From Paludibaculum fermentans_A (GTDB lineage: Bacteria > Acidobacteriota > Terriglobia > Bryobacterales > Bryobacteraceae): a stretch of 64,000 nt of DNA. The translations under genes were made by a program, and so were the position numbers. This document shows positions 16,770 to 24,088 of the stretch, in pieces. The first letter of the stretch is position 1; each line of letters starts with the position of its first letter. The stretch covers positions 3,410,001 through 3,474,000 of the forward strand of contig NZ_JBPJAQ010000001.1 of assembly GCF_051172195.1 (NCBI RefSeq). The letters are read 5' to 3'. A model generated the notes under the pieces. That model did not search any database, was not told the origin of the DNA, and saw only the letters and a program-made list of their open reading frames with translations.

Positions 16770-16920
16770 ACCGCTCTAAGCGAGCGGTAGAAGCGAGCGC
16801 CGGCCAGGGACGTCCAGTCTGGAATCGGCTCCAGAGGTAGGACGGAAGAGACCGCCGGGCAAGTAGCGGCGGCAAGCAACAGTGAGCGGCGACCGAAGGG
16901 CTCGCACCTCGAGTTCCCCG
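16770..16920 (+). ncRNA. Candidate structured RNA or structured leader
   Basis: In a 525-base gap without a credible gene, four stem-loops follow one another. ACCGCTC/GAGCGGT at 16770-16788 has a 5-nt loop. TCTGGA/TCCAGA at 16818-16835 has a 6-nt loop. CCGCCG/CGGCGG spans 16852-16872. A bulged GTGAGC/GCTCGCAC stem lies at about 16880-16908. A TTGACA follows at 16923 and the dksA-like gene starts at 17151. I recognise no known RNA family (SRP, 6S, RNase P and tmRNA signatures are absent). The strand is a guess. Confidence 0.3.
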
Positions 16921-16922
16921 GA

Positions 16923-16951
16923 TTGACAATTGGCATCTGAATTGCTGGGAT
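16923..16951 (+). promoter_or_regulatory. Possible promoter of the dksA/traR-like gene
   Basis: A consensus TTGACA at 16923-16928 is followed 17 bases later by TGGGAT and shortly after by TATCCT. Only the -35 is convincing. A promoter here would give a leader of roughly 190 bases. Confidence 0.3.
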
Positions 16952-17150
16952 ATGGTATCCTAGCAGATTGGATTTTGCGATGAACGGCGACAGACCTAGT
17001 AGGAAGCTATTGCTAGGGATTGCTTATGTAAAGATTGTTGAGCAGTTGACGCTCACATCTTGAAACTTTTTGGGAAGTTCGCCGTCTAATCCGTTGTTAG
17101 CAGAGCCGAAGACGACATTGAGTTGGAAAGTGAAGACTGGGAGATAAGAC

Positions 17151-17528
17151 ATGACCAAGACGGAGCTCAACAAATACAAGCAGATCTTGGAGACCAAGCT
17201 CGCAGAGCTCTCGCAGGCCGTGCGTGACCGGGAAGGTATTGCAATCGAAAAGAGCCCGGACGCATTGGACGAAGTGCAGCACGCCGCGGAGCGTGAGCTA
17301 GCCATCCGAAACCTTGACCGTGAGTCGCATTTGCTGCGCAACGTGCGCGCCGCCCTCCGTCGTATCGACGAAGGCAATTACGGCGTCTGCCTGCATTGCG
17401 AAGAGGACATCAACCCTAAGCGTTTGAACGCGGTACCGTGGACGCCCTTCTGCATCGAGTGCCAGGAACTGGCCGACCGTGCGAAGGATGACAACACGGA
17501 AATGTTCGAAGAGTTGATGGTCGCTTAA
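17151..17528 (+). CDS. DksA/TraR-family zinc-finger transcription factor
   Basis: A 125-residue protein: an N-terminal coiled coil (residues 1-80) and a four-cysteine zinc finger, CLHC ... CIEC, at about 84-108. DksA-family proteins insert the coiled coil into the RNA-polymerase secondary channel and adjust initiation, often with ppGpp. The acidic coil tip is not the classical DxxDxA but DALDEVQHA. GGGAG lies nine bases before the ATG. A strong intrinsic terminator follows the stop, so the gene is a single unit. Composition is less extreme than that of neighbours, consistent with a well-expressed regulator. Confidence 0.9.
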   Translation: MTKTELNKYKQILETKLAELSQAVRDREGIAIEKSPDALDEVQHAAERELAIRNLDRESHLLRNVRAALRRIDEGNYGVCLHCEEDINPKRLNAVPWTPFCIECQELADRAKDDNTEMFEELMVA

Positions 17529-17555
17529 AGACTCCACGCTCCGGTTCTGACAGGA

Positions 17556-17587
17556 GGGCGCGAGCCTGGGGCTCGCGCCCTTTTTGT
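17556..17587 (+). terminator. Intrinsic terminator of the dksA/traR-like gene
   Basis: A perfect 10-bp stem, GGGCGCGAGC (17556-17565) with GCTCGCGCCC (17571-17580), has a 5-nt loop and is followed at once by TTTTTGT. Confidence 0.95.
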
Positions 17588-17603
17588 CTCTTCCGGAGGA
17601 AAA

Positions 17604-18269
17604 TCAGTGGTTTGGCAGGCGGCCGATGGCCGCGAACATGCGCTGGCCGAGCACGCGGTCGCGCCTCCAGGAGTAGAACTCTTCCCCCCCGCAGCAAGTA
17701 CAAGGGGGAGGTGTGTCTATTCGTTCGGGTAAAAGGCCTGCCTGTCTCAAATGGCGGCAGTTGGTCTCCCAAAGATCGACAGTGGTTCGTTGGTCGAGAT
17801 CGTCCCTTTCTGAGAATATGTCTCGAAATAGGACAGCGACCTCCGGACCAACTTCGAAGCAGCAGGGACCGATGGACGGGCCGAGTGCCGCGCACAAGTC
17901 GGACGGCCGGGTACCGTATTCGTTCGTCATGCGGGCGATGGCGGCTCCGGCAATATTACTGAGCGATCCGCGCCAACCGGCGTGGACTGCCGCGACCACG
18001 TGATTGACGGGATCAGCAAGGAGCAAGGGAACGCAGTCGGCGCTTTTGGCGGCGACGAAGAGCCCTGGTTCATTGGTGATCAGGCCGTCGCCCTCCATTT
18101 CAGGCAGGCACTCGCCGGCGAGTTTGACGACGTTGGAATGGACCTGTTTGAGGACGAGGTAGACGTGTGGGGGCGCGACGGCGGCGGTGCCGAAGGCGTG
18201 GCTGAGCCACGTCTCGGACGCGAGCAGGGTTGAAATGAAAAAGCCTTGGGGACCTCGAACGATGCTCAC
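17604..18269 (-). CDS. pgeF: PgeF/YfiH (LACC1-like) purine nucleoside / peptidoglycan editing protein
   Basis: A 221-residue DUF152-family protein. The family hallmarks are all present: KQVHS, the zinc ligands in SADCVPLL, VHAGWRG and GPSIGPCCFEVG. In E. coli the homologue protects peptidoglycan composition by removing L-Ser-containing precursors; related proteins act as purine nucleoside phosphorylases/adenosine deaminases. Which activity applies here cannot be told. Its ATG overlaps the nuoB stop by four bases, so it is translated from the nuoB transcript. Confidence 0.9.
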   Translation of the reverse strand: MSIVRGPQGFFISTLLASETWLSHAFGTAAVAPPHVYLVLKQVHSNVVKLAGECLPEMEGDGLITNEPGLFVAAKSADCVPLLLADPVNHVVAAVHAGWRGSLSNIAGAAIARMTNEYGTRPSDLCAALGPSIGPCCFEVGPEVAVLFRDIFSERDDLDQRTTVDLWETNCRHLRQAGLLPERIDTPPPCTCCGGEEFYSWRRDRVLGQRMFAAIGRLPNH

Positions 18270-18826
18270 GCGGCGGGGTGCTGGGTCTGGGCGACCATGA
18301 CCTGCTTCTTGAAGTCCTCGAGCATGGTCTCTTCCAGGCGGATCTCAGTGGGTCTTTGAATGAGGCTCATCTGGTCGATCTTGTCCTGAAGCTTGAGCAG
18401 GGCATAGAACAGGTTTTCAGGCCGTGGCGGGCAACCGGAAACGTAGACGTCGACGGGCACGATCTTGTCAACGCCCTGCAAGGTAGCGTAGGTGTTGAAA
18501 GGCCCGCCGACGCTGGAGCAAGCGCCCATGGAGATGACCCATTTAGGATCAGGCATCTGGTCGTAGATCCGTTTGAGAACCGGCGCCATTTTGAGCGTCA
18601 CGGTGCCGGCAACGATCATGAGGTCGGACTGCCGGGGGCTGGGCCGAAAGACCTCGGCGCCATAGCGCGCGATGTCGAATCGCGAAGCGGAACTGGCAAT
18701 CATCTCAATAGCGCAGCAGGCGAGCCCGAACGTCAGCGGCCAGATCGACGACTTACGCGCCCAATTGAACACGTAGTCGACCGAGGTGACCATGAAGTTG
18801 CGCTCATTCACGTTCTCCAGGTACAT
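18266..18826 (-). CDS. nuoB: NADH-quinone oxidoreductase subunit B, stand-alone
   Basis: A 186-residue NuoB/PSST homologue that holds the terminal N2 [4Fe-4S] cluster of complex I. Ligand cysteines are all present: the tandem pair C37-C38 (LACCAIE), C103 (MGACSS) and C132 (SGCPPRP). Length is normal. No other nuo gene is nearby; instead it overlaps pgeF, and a divergent ECF sigma operon lies upstream. It may supply complex I encoded elsewhere or a duplicate complex, or belong to an incompletely clustered operon. Confidence 0.92.
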   Translation of the reverse strand: MYLENVNERNFMVTSVDYVFNWARKSSIWPLTFGLACCAIEMIASSASRFDIARYGAEVFRPSPRQSDLMIVAGTVTLKMAPVLKRIYDQMPDPKWVISMGACSSVGGPFNTYATLQGVDKIVPVDVYVSGCPPRPENLFYALLKLQDKIDQMSLIQRPTEIRLEETMLEDFKKQVMVAQTQHPAA

Positions 18827-18957
18827 GCGATCTCCGTGTCCTCATTGTATCAGGACATGAAGGTCGGTAATTCACCCAATTTTGCCTACCGGAAGGATGT
18901 CCCGTGGGCTAACGATCTTTCATGTGAAAATCTACTCATTCCTACATGGAGGGGTAC

Positions 18958-19593
18958 ATGGATGAATCCGAATGGCCGCCTGAACCCGTAGAGACGGATG
19001 TGAGTCCAGCATTTGCAGTGGGAACTGGTCCAGCCCAACAGCGGGAGCTGGTGTGGCGGGAATGGCTGCGACAGGCAGCTGAAGGGGACAGGGATGCCTT
19101 TGCGCGGCTGTACGACGCCACTTCGGGGCTGATCTATTCGTTGGTGCTGCGGATTCTGGGGAATCCGGCGGACGCCGAAGAGGTCACCCTGGACGTGTAC
19201 GTACAGGCCTGGCGGCATGCGAGTCGATTTGATTCGGCGCGCGGCGGGGTGACTGCCTGGCTGGCGACGATGGGGCGCAGCAGGGCCCTGGACCGCTATA
19301 GGTCGCATGGGGCGCGGCAGCAGCGCGAGGCGGGTCCGGCGCTGGAAGAGAGCGTCTCGGAGGCGCCCTCTCCCGAGCGCCTGGTGTCGATGGGCGAGGA
19401 CCGGAAGGTGATCGCGGCGGCCCTGAAAGCGCTGCCCGCCGAGCAGCGGCAAGTGATTGAACTCGCCTATTTTCAGGGGCTCTCCCAGAGCGAGATGGCG
19501 GAGCGCCTGGATTTGCCCCTGGGCACAGTCAAGACGAGGGTCCGGCTGGGCATGATGTGCCTCAGGGAAAGTATTTTGGAGCAGAGGGGATAA
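18958..19593 (+). CDS. ECF-family RNA polymerase sigma factor
   Basis: A 211-residue sigma-70-family ECF factor. Region 2 spans about residues 25-100 (DAFARLYDATSGLIYSLVLR ... EEVTLDVYVQAW), and region 4 (about 140-200) has the helix-turn-helix LSQSEMAERLDLPLGTVKTRV. The ATG at 18958 is chosen because GGAGGGG lies just upstream; an ATG at 18946 would put that site inside the gene. The next gene encodes a ChrR-type anti-sigma, so this is a SigK/RpoE-ChrR-like module, which in Rhodobacter and relatives responds to singlet oxygen or peroxides. Confidence 0.92.
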   Translation: MDESEWPPEPVETDVSPAFAVGTGPAQQRELVWREWLRQAAEGDRDAFARLYDATSGLIYSLVLRILGNPADAEEVTLDVYVQAWRHASRFDSARGGVTAWLATMGRSRALDRYRSHGARQQREAGPALEESVSEAPSPERLVSMGEDRKVIAAALKALPAEQRQVIELAYFQGLSQSEMAERLDLPLGTVKTRVRLGMMCLRESILEQRG

Positions 19594-19595
19594 CC

Positions 19596-20165
19596 ATGCC
19601 GCACTTGGAATTGACGGAAGAGCTCAGAGCGGCGGCGGCCCTTTACAGCCTGGGCCTGATGACGGAAGAGGAAGCCGTGGCGTTCACGAAGCATCTGGCG
19701 GAAGGCTGTGACCTCTGCCGGCGGGAAGTGGATGCGTTCTCAGTTACGGCGAGCCGCCTACCCCTGGCAGCGGAGGAAGTTGCTCCGCCGCCCGGCCTGC
19801 GGGCGCGGGTGCTGGAGAAGATAGCCGAGCCCGAACCGGGTATGCATGTTGTAAGGGAGGGTGAGGGGCGTTGGCGCCCCACCCCGTTTCCCGGAGTCAG
19901 CAGCAAGACGCTCTACTTTGATCGCGAGACGTCGATGGCGACGAACCTCCTGCGGCTGGAGCCTGGTGCATCTTACCCTGCGCATCATCACACGGCCGTA
20001 GAGCAGTGCCTGGTGTTGGAAGGCGATGTGCGGCAGGGTGGCGTCGTAATGAAGGCTGGTGACTACAGCCGGAATGACGCAGGCAGCGATCACGGGCGGA
20101 TCTCGACAGTGAGCGGGTGTCTGTTGCTGTTGGTCTCCTCGATGAAGGATGAACTGCTGGCCTGA
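19596..20165 (+). CDS. ChrR-type zinc/cupin anti-sigma factor
   Basis: A 189-residue protein starting two bases after the sigma-factor stop. The N-terminal anti-sigma domain has the zinc motif KHLAEGCDLC (His-x3-Cys-x2-Cys spacing). The C-terminal half is a cupin (YPAHHHTAVEQCLVLEGDV), the arrangement of ChrR anti-sigma factors, in which the cupin senses oxidative damage and the zinc domain binds the sigma. The annotated ATG at 19596 follows GGAGCAGAGGGG; an upstream in-frame ATG lies within the sigma gene and is not needed. Confidence 0.9.
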   Translation: MPHLELTEELRAAAALYSLGLMTEEEAVAFTKHLAEGCDLCRREVDAFSVTASRLPLAAEEVAPPPGLRARVLEKIAEPEPGMHVVREGEGRWRPTPFPGVSSKTLYFDRETSMATNLLRLEPGASYPAHHHTAVEQCLVLEGDVRQGGVVMKAGDYSRNDAGSDHGRISTVSGCLLLLVSSMKDELLA

Positions 20166-20281
20166 GCGATGGGTGGCCTGTCTTCCGATGGAAACGGCGC
20201 GCAAATCACCGATTACTTGATGAATTTGTACATATTGGTGATACGATCAAGCGCGCACTTGCGCCTTCGGGAGGAGGATAC

Positions 20282-21130
20282 ATGAGGGTTTTGAGTTCCA
20301 TTGTGGCCTGCACGATCAGTGTGATGGGTCTATCCGCAGCCCCGGTCAGCTTCATCGACCTTTTCGGGACCCAGGTATTTACGCAGACGAGTGACGGATC
20401 CGCTGCAGCGACCGGCGCGTTCCTCGGTACGCATGTGTATTTTCAGGCTGGTGACTTCACCAGCGCCACGTTTACGCCTCCGGGCGGAATCGCCACCAAC
20501 ATGCCGGTGTCGAGCTCCACCACGTTCTACTTTGGGTCTACATCATTTGCGGATCTGGCGGCGATGGACGCAGCGTACGCACCGGGCGTCTACGCCTATG
20601 ACAGCGCCGGGCCTGGCGGCAATCCCAATGCCCCGTCGAATGTGACAGTGACGCGGCCCGCCAACGCCTATGGGACTTCGACGCCTTATCTCACCAATTT
20701 CAGTTCGCTGGCGAACATGAATCCCGCATTAGGCCTGCTGGTGAACTGGGACGCCTTCACGGGAGGGCTGAACCCCACCAACGACCCCAAGGTGCCCGAT
20801 GCCTATTCCTACGTGTTCTTCACCATTACGCGGGATTCGGACAATGCAATCGTATACGATGCCGGTTTCCTCCCAGGCGCGACCGCCTCGACCTTCCTGG
20901 CGGCGAACACGCTGGCAGGGAACACCGCCTACACGTTCAACCTGGTCTTCTCCAACCGGATGATTGGCACCACCACCTCGGGGACGACCGACTTCCCACC
21001 GACCTACGGCTTTGATCTCCGGACGTTAGGCTCGTTTACGACGGGTCCGATGACGGCTACGCCCGAGCCGGCTTCGATGGGCATGGTCCTTTCCGGATTG
21101 GTGCTGATCGCTCTCCGCCGCAGAAAGTAA
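20282..21130 (+). CDS. PEP-CTERM sorted exported protein
   Basis: A 282-residue secreted protein with a signal peptide (residues 1-20) and a C-terminal PEP-CTERM tag: PEP, a hydrophobic helix (SMGMVLSGLVLIAL) and RRRK. Exosortase/EpsH-type enzymes, not encoded in this window, cleave such tags. The body is rich in Thr, Ser, Asn and Gly and lacks cysteines, as is usual for this class. The ATG has a strong GGGAGGAGG site just upstream. Function unknown, presumably surface or matrix associated. Confidence 0.88.
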   Translation: MRVLSSIVACTISVMGLSAAPVSFIDLFGTQVFTQTSDGSAAATGAFLGTHVYFQAGDFTSATFTPPGGIATNMPVSSSTTFYFGSTSFADLAAMDAAYAPGVYAYDSAGPGGNPNAPSNVTVTRPANAYGTSTPYLTNFSSLANMNPALGLLVNWDAFTGGLNPTNDPKVPDAYSYVFFTITRDSDNAIVYDAGFLPGATASTFLAANTLAGNTAYTFNLVFSNRMIGTTTSGTTDFPPTYGFDLRTLGSFTTGPMTATPEPASMGMVLSGLVLIALRRRK

Positions 21131-21196
21131 CGCAAGCCCGGCGCGGCGTTGCGAGGCCCGGGAATTCCGGCGGCGGGGGTGGTAGACTGCTCGGAC

Positions 21197-21970
21197 GTGG
21201 AAACGTCGAGACTGATTCAGATCATCGAAATGGGGGCCGCACGGAACCTGATGGACTACGTGCAGGCATTCCAGTTGTGGGCGCCGAAGTCGGCCGCGGC
21301 GGCGATGCCCTGCGCGGGCGGGTTGGCCGCTTACACAGGACCGGATTCACCGTTGACGACGGTGAAGGGCGCGGGGCCCGACCTCCAGGAGAGCGAGATC
21401 GAGGCGGCTGAGCTGTTTTTCCGGCGGAACCATGCCAGGCAGGTGGTATTTGAGTGTGCTCCGTGGCTGACGGACGACTCCGTGGAGCGGCTGAAAAGGC
21501 GCGGGTACACAGTGGCCGGAACTGAAGTAGTGGTAGCCGCTAAGTTGCCGTGTGGAGTCGAAGCGCCGGGCCATACACCGATCGAACTCATGCAGGACGA
21601 CTGGGCCCGGGTCTTCCAGGCAGCCTTTGAATTGCCGGCCGAGGCGATCTGTCCGCTGTTGGCTCAGGTGGCCTGGCGGCTGCCGGGTTCCGTGAAGCTG
21701 GGCGTGGCGGATGCGGACGGAAGCGTGATGGGCTGCGCGCAGATGGCTCCGGCGGGCGAGATCGCGGTGTTGGGGAATGATGGCACACTACCCGAGGCGC
21801 GAGGGAAGGGCGTGCAGACGGCGTTGATCCGCGAACGGCTGAGACTGGCGATGAAGGCTGGTTTCCGCTGGGCCGTGGCGGAGGTGGCGGAGCGCAGCCA
21901 GTCGGAGAAGAACTACCTGCGGTGCGGGTTTGAGCGGGTTTATGTGCGGACGAGCTGGATTCACGCATGA
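21197..21970 (+). CDS. GNAT-family acetyltransferase
   Basis: A 257-residue protein read from GTG 21197. The C-terminal half has the GNAT acetyl-CoA block (LPEARGKGVQTALIRERL) and the closing NYLRCGFERVYVRTSW. The N-terminal half (about 1-120) is a divergent second GNAT-like lobe. TAGACT sits 8 bases before the GTG, so the mRNA may be leaderless; an ATG at 21149 would add 16 residues without protein character. Acceptor substrate unknown. Confidence 0.82.
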   Translation: METSRLIQIIEMGAARNLMDYVQAFQLWAPKSAAAAMPCAGGLAAYTGPDSPLTTVKGAGPDLQESEIEAAELFFRRNHARQVVFECAPWLTDDSVERLKRRGYTVAGTEVVVAAKLPCGVEAPGHTPIELMQDDWARVFQAAFELPAEAICPLLAQVAWRLPGSVKLGVADADGSVMGCAQMAPAGEIAVLGNDGTLPEARGKGVQTALIRERLRLAMKAGFRWAVAEVAERSQSEKNYLRCGFERVYVRTSWIHA

Positions 21971-22088
21971 ACATCCGCTCACACCTGCGTCTCCCGCAAC
22001 GAGACTGCAATGCGGCCGAAGCTCCGGTTGGAACTCCTCACGGCGCCCGCTCCTTCAGCTCGGCTCAGTGGACGCGCCAGGTCCGTTC

Positions 22089-22448
22089 TCAGTAGACCTC
22101 GTGATTTCGGTCTATCCAGACCACATGAAATATGCGTCCATCGCGGTAGCCGACCATCGGGCATTTCCCATGAAACCGAAACGCCAGGAACGTGACGTCG
22201 TCAGTGATGTGGCGAGGGATGGGGACGACGATTTTGGCGATTTTCTCGCAACCACTACCGTGCTTGGGTGCCAACGTAAGGTCCAGCCAAGTTCGCTGGG
22301 CCAGCTGCCAAAGGGTGTCCACCAGGGAACATTTCTGCTCCGTATTACACTCGCAAATGCCGTATCCGTTTGCCAGGTAGCGGAAGCAGAAAGCTGGGGG
22401 CAGCCGCTGAAAGTCCACTGCTGGTGCGGTCGACGGGCCAAGAAGCAA
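22089..22448 (-). CDS. Putative toxin of a Panacea-type toxin-antitoxin pair
   Basis: A 119-residue protein if started at TTG 22448, the first start after the antitoxin's stop. Key segments are FRYLANGYGICECNTEQKCS, DTLWQLAQRTWLDL and a C-terminal block FRFHGKCPMVGYRDGRIFHV ending WIDRNHEVY. I recall this C-terminal block from small uncharacterised bacterial proteins that sit beside Panacea (SocA-like) antitoxins. The frame continues upstream without a stop but then overlaps the antitoxin, so the true start is uncertain. It has no signal or membrane segment. Toxin activity is inferred from position and the partner only. Confidence 0.55.
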   Translation of the reverse strand: MLLGPSTAPAVDFQRLPPAFCFRYLANGYGICECNTEQKCSLVDTLWQLAQRTWLDLTLAPKHGSGCEKIAKIVVPIPRHITDDVTFLAFRFHGKCPMVGYRDGRIFHVVWIDRNHEVY

Positions 22449-22479
22449 CTTGCTCGAATTTGATTTCGGCTGTCGTAGC

Positions 22480-22911
22480 TTAGGCAATGCGCGTCTTGAA
22501 AAACTCTGCCATGGCCGCCTGCGCAATGACCTCGCCGCTGGGCGTGTTCAGCCACGGCGGTTCTTCGTGAGTCATGTTGCGGAGTTTGAACGCGCTGAAC
22601 TGACCGTAGACCTGATAGACCTCCAGGAGGAGCTCGATCGTCTGATCAGAGAACTTCTCCAAATCAACCTCCGGTGATTCGGTGATTGCTCCCGCTCCAT
22701 AGGACTTGAAGCGCCTGTATAATTCCGGAACCACTGGGCCGTGCGCCCAGGCTTCGATCGGTTCGTTGAACAGAGGAATGCCTGTGATCGCGAGATGGAG
22801 GCCCTGAGCGTAGTACACAAGCTTTTGGAGCTTCAGGTTCGACATCAACTCCCCAGCTTCCGGATCAACCTGGCTAAGAAAGAAGTCAGCGATGTCATGA
22901 CAACTCAGCAT
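22480..22911 (-). CDS. Panacea-domain (SocA-like, DUF4065) antitoxin
   Basis: A 143-residue Panacea-domain protein. Diagnostic sequences are LKLQKLVYYAQGLHLAITG and EAWAHGPVVPELYRRFKSYG. Family members neutralise diverse toxins encoded next to them. The ATG at 22911 is preferred because GAGGTGAT lies seven bases upstream; a GTG at 22932 is an alternative. The putative toxin gene follows 31 bases downstream. The pair is flanked by unrelated genes on both sides and looks like an inserted module. Confidence 0.88.
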   Translation of the reverse strand: MLSCHDIADFFLSQVDPEAGELMSNLKLQKLVYYAQGLHLAITGIPLFNEPIEAWAHGPVVPELYRRFKSYGAGAITESPEVDLEKFSDQTIELLLEVYQVYGQFSAFKLRNMTHEEPPWLNTPSGEVIAQAAMAEFFKTRIA

Positions 22912-22936
22912 CGACTGATCACCTCGATTCACCTAC

Positions 22937-22942
22937 ATTATA
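22937..22942 (-). promoter_or_regulatory. -10 element of the toxin-antitoxin operon
   Basis: The minus strand reads a perfect TATAAT here, 25 bases before the antitoxin ATG. The matching -35 is weak (TCAAGC at a 19-base spacing), as expected for an operator-controlled promoter. Confidence 0.5.
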
Positions 22943-23030
22943 TCGGCACAAATCACAAGTAGCTTGACCATCTCAGATTCCGGGCGCTGGGCCGGGTTAA
23001 GCCCTGTTTGGTTGCAAAGCCTGGGCTGGG

Positions 23031-24026
23031 ATGACCACAATGAAGACCGGCCCTGGTTTGGCCGGTATCATGGCTGGTCTTTTCGAGAATATTGAGATTC
23101 GCGTCCCGGAACGGCGTTTTCAGAACTGGGCCGACTTCACCACCAACGCGCCGGAGTACTCCATCGGGCTGGAAGTGATGGACGACACGCCGGGCCACCA
23201 GGGACACTACGCGCATTTTGATCATCACTGCGGCGTGATCCGCGAAGTGACGATGAGTGCGGCGATGCAGGTGTACATCGCTGTCCGGCAGGGCCGGATC
23301 ATGGAGCGGTGGCTGCGGCACAAACAACCGATCCCGGTGTATGTCTGGAATGCCGATCAGGACGTCTGTCTTTCGGCGTTTGTCCTGGAGTACCACTACA
23401 TGCTGGAGCGTGTGGAGGGGACTCCGCTGTTGCGCTGGATCGTCCAATACAACAACAAGATCGACGTGTGCGGCGGGCTGTACCCGGTAAGGCTGGACGA
23501 ACTAGTGAAGAATCACTTCACGTGGGTGTTCGAGCCGTATATGGAGCAGCGGAGCCGGGGCAAGGAACAGGGCGACGCGGAACTGGTGACGAAGACGATC
23601 CGGGCGGTGTGCGACCGGCTGTTGGCCCTGATTGAGGGCCGGGCGGGCACTTCGCCGATCACGGCGCGGCCGGACATTCTGTACCGGTCGGGGCACGATT
23701 TCGTCATTGCCGCCGAGAAGGGCGATCCACATTCGCGGCTGGTGCTGGCGGCCGAAGGGCACCGGAACCTGATCAGTGTGATCTGCCAGCGGCCCAGCGG
23801 GCGATTTACGTATAGCGTGATCCGCGGTTCCCCCTACGACGAGGACACCTTCCCGGTAATCGAGCTGATCAATGCATTCCAGGCGGCGGAAGACCGGCAG
23901 GACGTGAAGATCTGGGGCGGGTCGAACCTGGCGGCGGGGTCGGATAGCGAACTGGGATCGAGTTTGCACTGGACCCAGTTGCGGGATATCGCGGAGCGGG
24001 TCGTTTCAGCAGCCGCTGCGAGGTAG
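23031..24026 (+). CDS. Conserved-looking cytoplasmic protein with a DHH-like motif
   Basis: A 331-residue protein not confidently assigned. It contains HFDHHCGVIREVTMSAAMQV and, about 60 residues later, VYVWNADQDVCLSAFVLEYH. A DHH triplet followed by an Asp-containing strand recalls DHH/DHHA1 phosphoesterases, but the first DxD motif of that family is not evident. There is no signal peptide or membrane segment. It faces the Panacea pair divergently (100-base gap). Alternatives include a nuclease- or hydrolase-like protein. Confidence 0.6.
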   Translation: MTTMKTGPGLAGIMAGLFENIEIRVPERRFQNWADFTTNAPEYSIGLEVMDDTPGHQGHYAHFDHHCGVIREVTMSAAMQVYIAVRQGRIMERWLRHKQPIPVYVWNADQDVCLSAFVLEYHYMLERVEGTPLLRWIVQYNNKIDVCGGLYPVRLDELVKNHFTWVFEPYMEQRSRGKEQGDAELVTKTIRAVCDRLLALIEGRAGTSPITARPDILYRSGHDFVIAAEKGDPHSRLVLAAEGHRNLISVICQRPSGRFTYSVIRGSPYDEDTFPVIELINAFQAAEDRQDVKIWGGSNLAAGSDSELGSSLHWTQLRDIAERVVSAAAAR

Positions 24027-24057
24027 GCGCTTCGACGCGCAGTGCGCATCGAAGCGC
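24027..24057 (+). terminator. Hairpin after the DHH-like gene
   Basis: A 9-bp arm GCGCTTCGA (24027-24035) pairs with TCGAAGCGC (24049-24057), with further pairing inside. It begins right after the stop codon. Only TTT follows, so termination is plausible but not certain. Confidence 0.5.
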
Positions 24058-24088
24058 GCTTTCAGCCGTCAGCTCTCAGCTTTCAGCT
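24056..24088. repeat. 33-bp dispersed repeat, copy 1
   Basis: A GCGCTTTCAGC/TCAGCTCTCAGC/TTTCAGCT block that recurs at 32025-32057 with 32 of 33 bases identical. Both copies lie between convergent genes; this one covers the last codons of nagB. Confidence 0.8.

Noticed and set aside
16627..16929. 100-residue minus-strand ORF in the intergenic gap
   Set aside because: No motif or ribosome site, and the plus strand folds into several hairpins, which better explains the region.
16980..17063. Short plus-strand ORF MNGDRPSRKLLL...
   Set aside because: 27 codons, no ribosome-binding site and no recognisable feature; probably leader sequence.
14800..19000. Replication origin at the GC-skew switch
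   Set aside because: No DnaA-box cluster, no dnaA/gyrB/recF genes, and the skew was judged by eye only.
21930..22463. Plus-strand ORF opposite the toxin
   Set aside because: Antisense shadow; no ribosome site, no domain.
22112..22555. Alternative minus-strand ORF overlapping the toxin gene
   Set aside because: Its translation is Arg/Ser/Trp-rich without motifs, while the neighbouring frame has the toxin-like conserved C-terminal block.
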